A stretch of 6,637 nucleotides of DNA from an uncultured Oscillospiraceae bacterium (GTDB lineage Bacteria > Bacillota > Clostridia > Oscillospirales > Ruminococcaceae). A model generated the notes under the pieces. It saw only the letters and a program-made list of their open reading frames with translations. It did not search any database and had not been told where the DNA came from. A program made the position numbers and the translations under genes. The stretch spans positions 1 to 6,637 of the forward strand of contig CAKSHG010000120.1 of the NCBI GenBank assembly GCA_934456315.1, written 5' to 3'. Each line of letters opens with the position of its first letter. The stretch's first letter is position 1. Below, one piece after another: positions 6,472-6,637 of this stretch.

Positions 6472-6480
6472 CACCTCTTT
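6472..6480 (-). promoter_or_regulatory. Ribosome binding site that fixes the TTG start of scfA
   Basis: AAAGAGGTG matches the anti-Shine-Dalgarno except for one missing G and lies six bases before TTG. It overlaps the in-frame GTG, which rules that codon out as the main start. Confidence 0.8.
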
Positions 6481-6491
6481 CGTGATTGATT

Positions 6492-6508
6492 GCAGGGTAT
6501 TATCCTGC
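6492..6508 (-). other. Stem-loop near the 5' end of the scfA transcript
   Basis: GCAGG (6492-6496) and CCTGC (6504-6508) can pair around a seven-base loop, within about four bases of the predicted transcription start near 6512. A hairpin at the very 5' end could stabilise the message; alternatively the DNA palindrome could be an operator. The 5-bp stem is short. Confidence 0.4.
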
Positions 6509-6518
6509 GATTATTAAC

Positions 6519-6547
6519 AGTATATCATATTTTCTGCAATATTTCAA
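6519..6547 (-). promoter_or_regulatory. Strong sigma-A-type promoter of scfA
   Basis: The -35 box TTGAAA (6542-6547) and the -10 box TATACT (6519-6524) are 17 bases apart, with TGA directly before the -10 as in an extended -10 element. Transcription should start near 6512, about 47 bases before the TTG start codon. Confidence 0.85.
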
Positions 6548-6561
6548 GGGGGGATAAGAAG

Positions 6562-6581
6562 TTTTTTCAGCTTTTTATTTT
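6562..6581 (-). promoter_or_regulatory. A-tract region upstream of the scfA promoter (possible UP element)
   Basis: Minus-strand A-tracts at 6562-6567 and 6572-6581 lie at about -50 to -69 relative to the predicted start, spaced by about one helical turn. This is where RNA polymerase alpha subunits contact UP elements. It would strengthen an already good promoter. This is inference from position and composition. Confidence 0.35.
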
Positions 6582-6590
6582 CATAGCGGG

Positions 6591-6626
6591 AAAAATGAAG
6601 CGGGCGGAGCTTTTTCAGCCCGCCCG
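6591..6626 (-). terminator. Probable intrinsic terminator of a gene upstream of the window
   Basis: CGGGCGG (6601-6607) pairs with CCGCCCG (6620-6626) around a 12-base loop. On the minus strand a run of five U follows (6591-6595), offset by five bases from the stem. The plus strand has no U-tract. It suggests that the preceding gene is also on the minus strand and that scfA starts a new transcription unit. Confidence 0.6.
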
Positions 6627-6637
6627 GGAAGATATCA

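Noticed and set aside
6472..6474. In-frame GTG as the start of scfA
   Set aside because: It lies inside the Shine-Dalgarno, and the family begins at MKHI, which corresponds to the TTG three codons later.
1..6637. CRISPR arrays, tRNA/rRNA genes, insertion sequences or attachment sites
   Set aside because: I looked for regular direct repeats, cloverleaf or rRNA signatures, transposase motifs and terminal repeats and saw none.

Overview
The window looks like a piece of a Clostridia chromosome, most likely a Ruminococcus or Oscillospiraceae-type gut or rumen anaerobe. The main reason is an adjacent pair made of a SCIFF peptide and its radical SAM maturase, which is a near-universal marker of Clostridia. 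A clostridial-type glycogen phosphorylase, a membrane-anchored HtrA protease, AGGAG-type ribosome sites and many GC-rich intrinsic terminators agree with this. The genus is inference, not proof. All five genes lie on the minus strand, so transcription runs from high to low coordinates.

Layout in the direction of transcription. (1) 6591-6626: terminator of a gene outside the window. (2) 6322-6547: a strong sigma-A-type promoter drives a 47-residue, TTG-initiated six-cysteine peptide (scfA). (3) 6236-6325: a hairpin over the scfA stop codon, then a 9-bp-stem intrinsic terminator. (4) 4838-6235: the SCIFF maturase (scfB), a radical SAM/SPASM enzyme, closed by its own terminator. (5) 3263-4636: an HtrA-family serine protease with a Q/N-rich cytoplasmic tail, one membrane helix, a trypsin-like domain and a PDZ domain. 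It has an extended -10 promoter and a very strong terminator. (6) 576-2972: glycogen/maltodextrin phosphorylase (glgP) with its own promoter. (7) 1-491: the N-terminal part of a GH13 alpha-glucan hydrolase that runs off the window. A terminator lies between it and glgP.

Functionally there are three modules. scfA/scfB make a thioether-bridged peptide (ranthipeptide class) whose biological role is not known. The HtrA protease should act in envelope protein quality control. glgP and the GH13 enzyme should cooperate in breakdown of glycogen or imported maltodextrins.

The most notable points are the small SCIFF gene, which is easy to miss (47 codons, TTG start), and a shared design in two operons. 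scfA-scfB and glgP-GH13 each have a gap of about 85 nt that holds an intrinsic terminator and no recognisable promoter for the second gene. In each case the second gene should depend on read-through and be made in smaller amounts than the first. I see no mobile element, CRISPR array, tRNA or rRNA. The SCIFF system is a described family, so I do not claim an undescribed system here.
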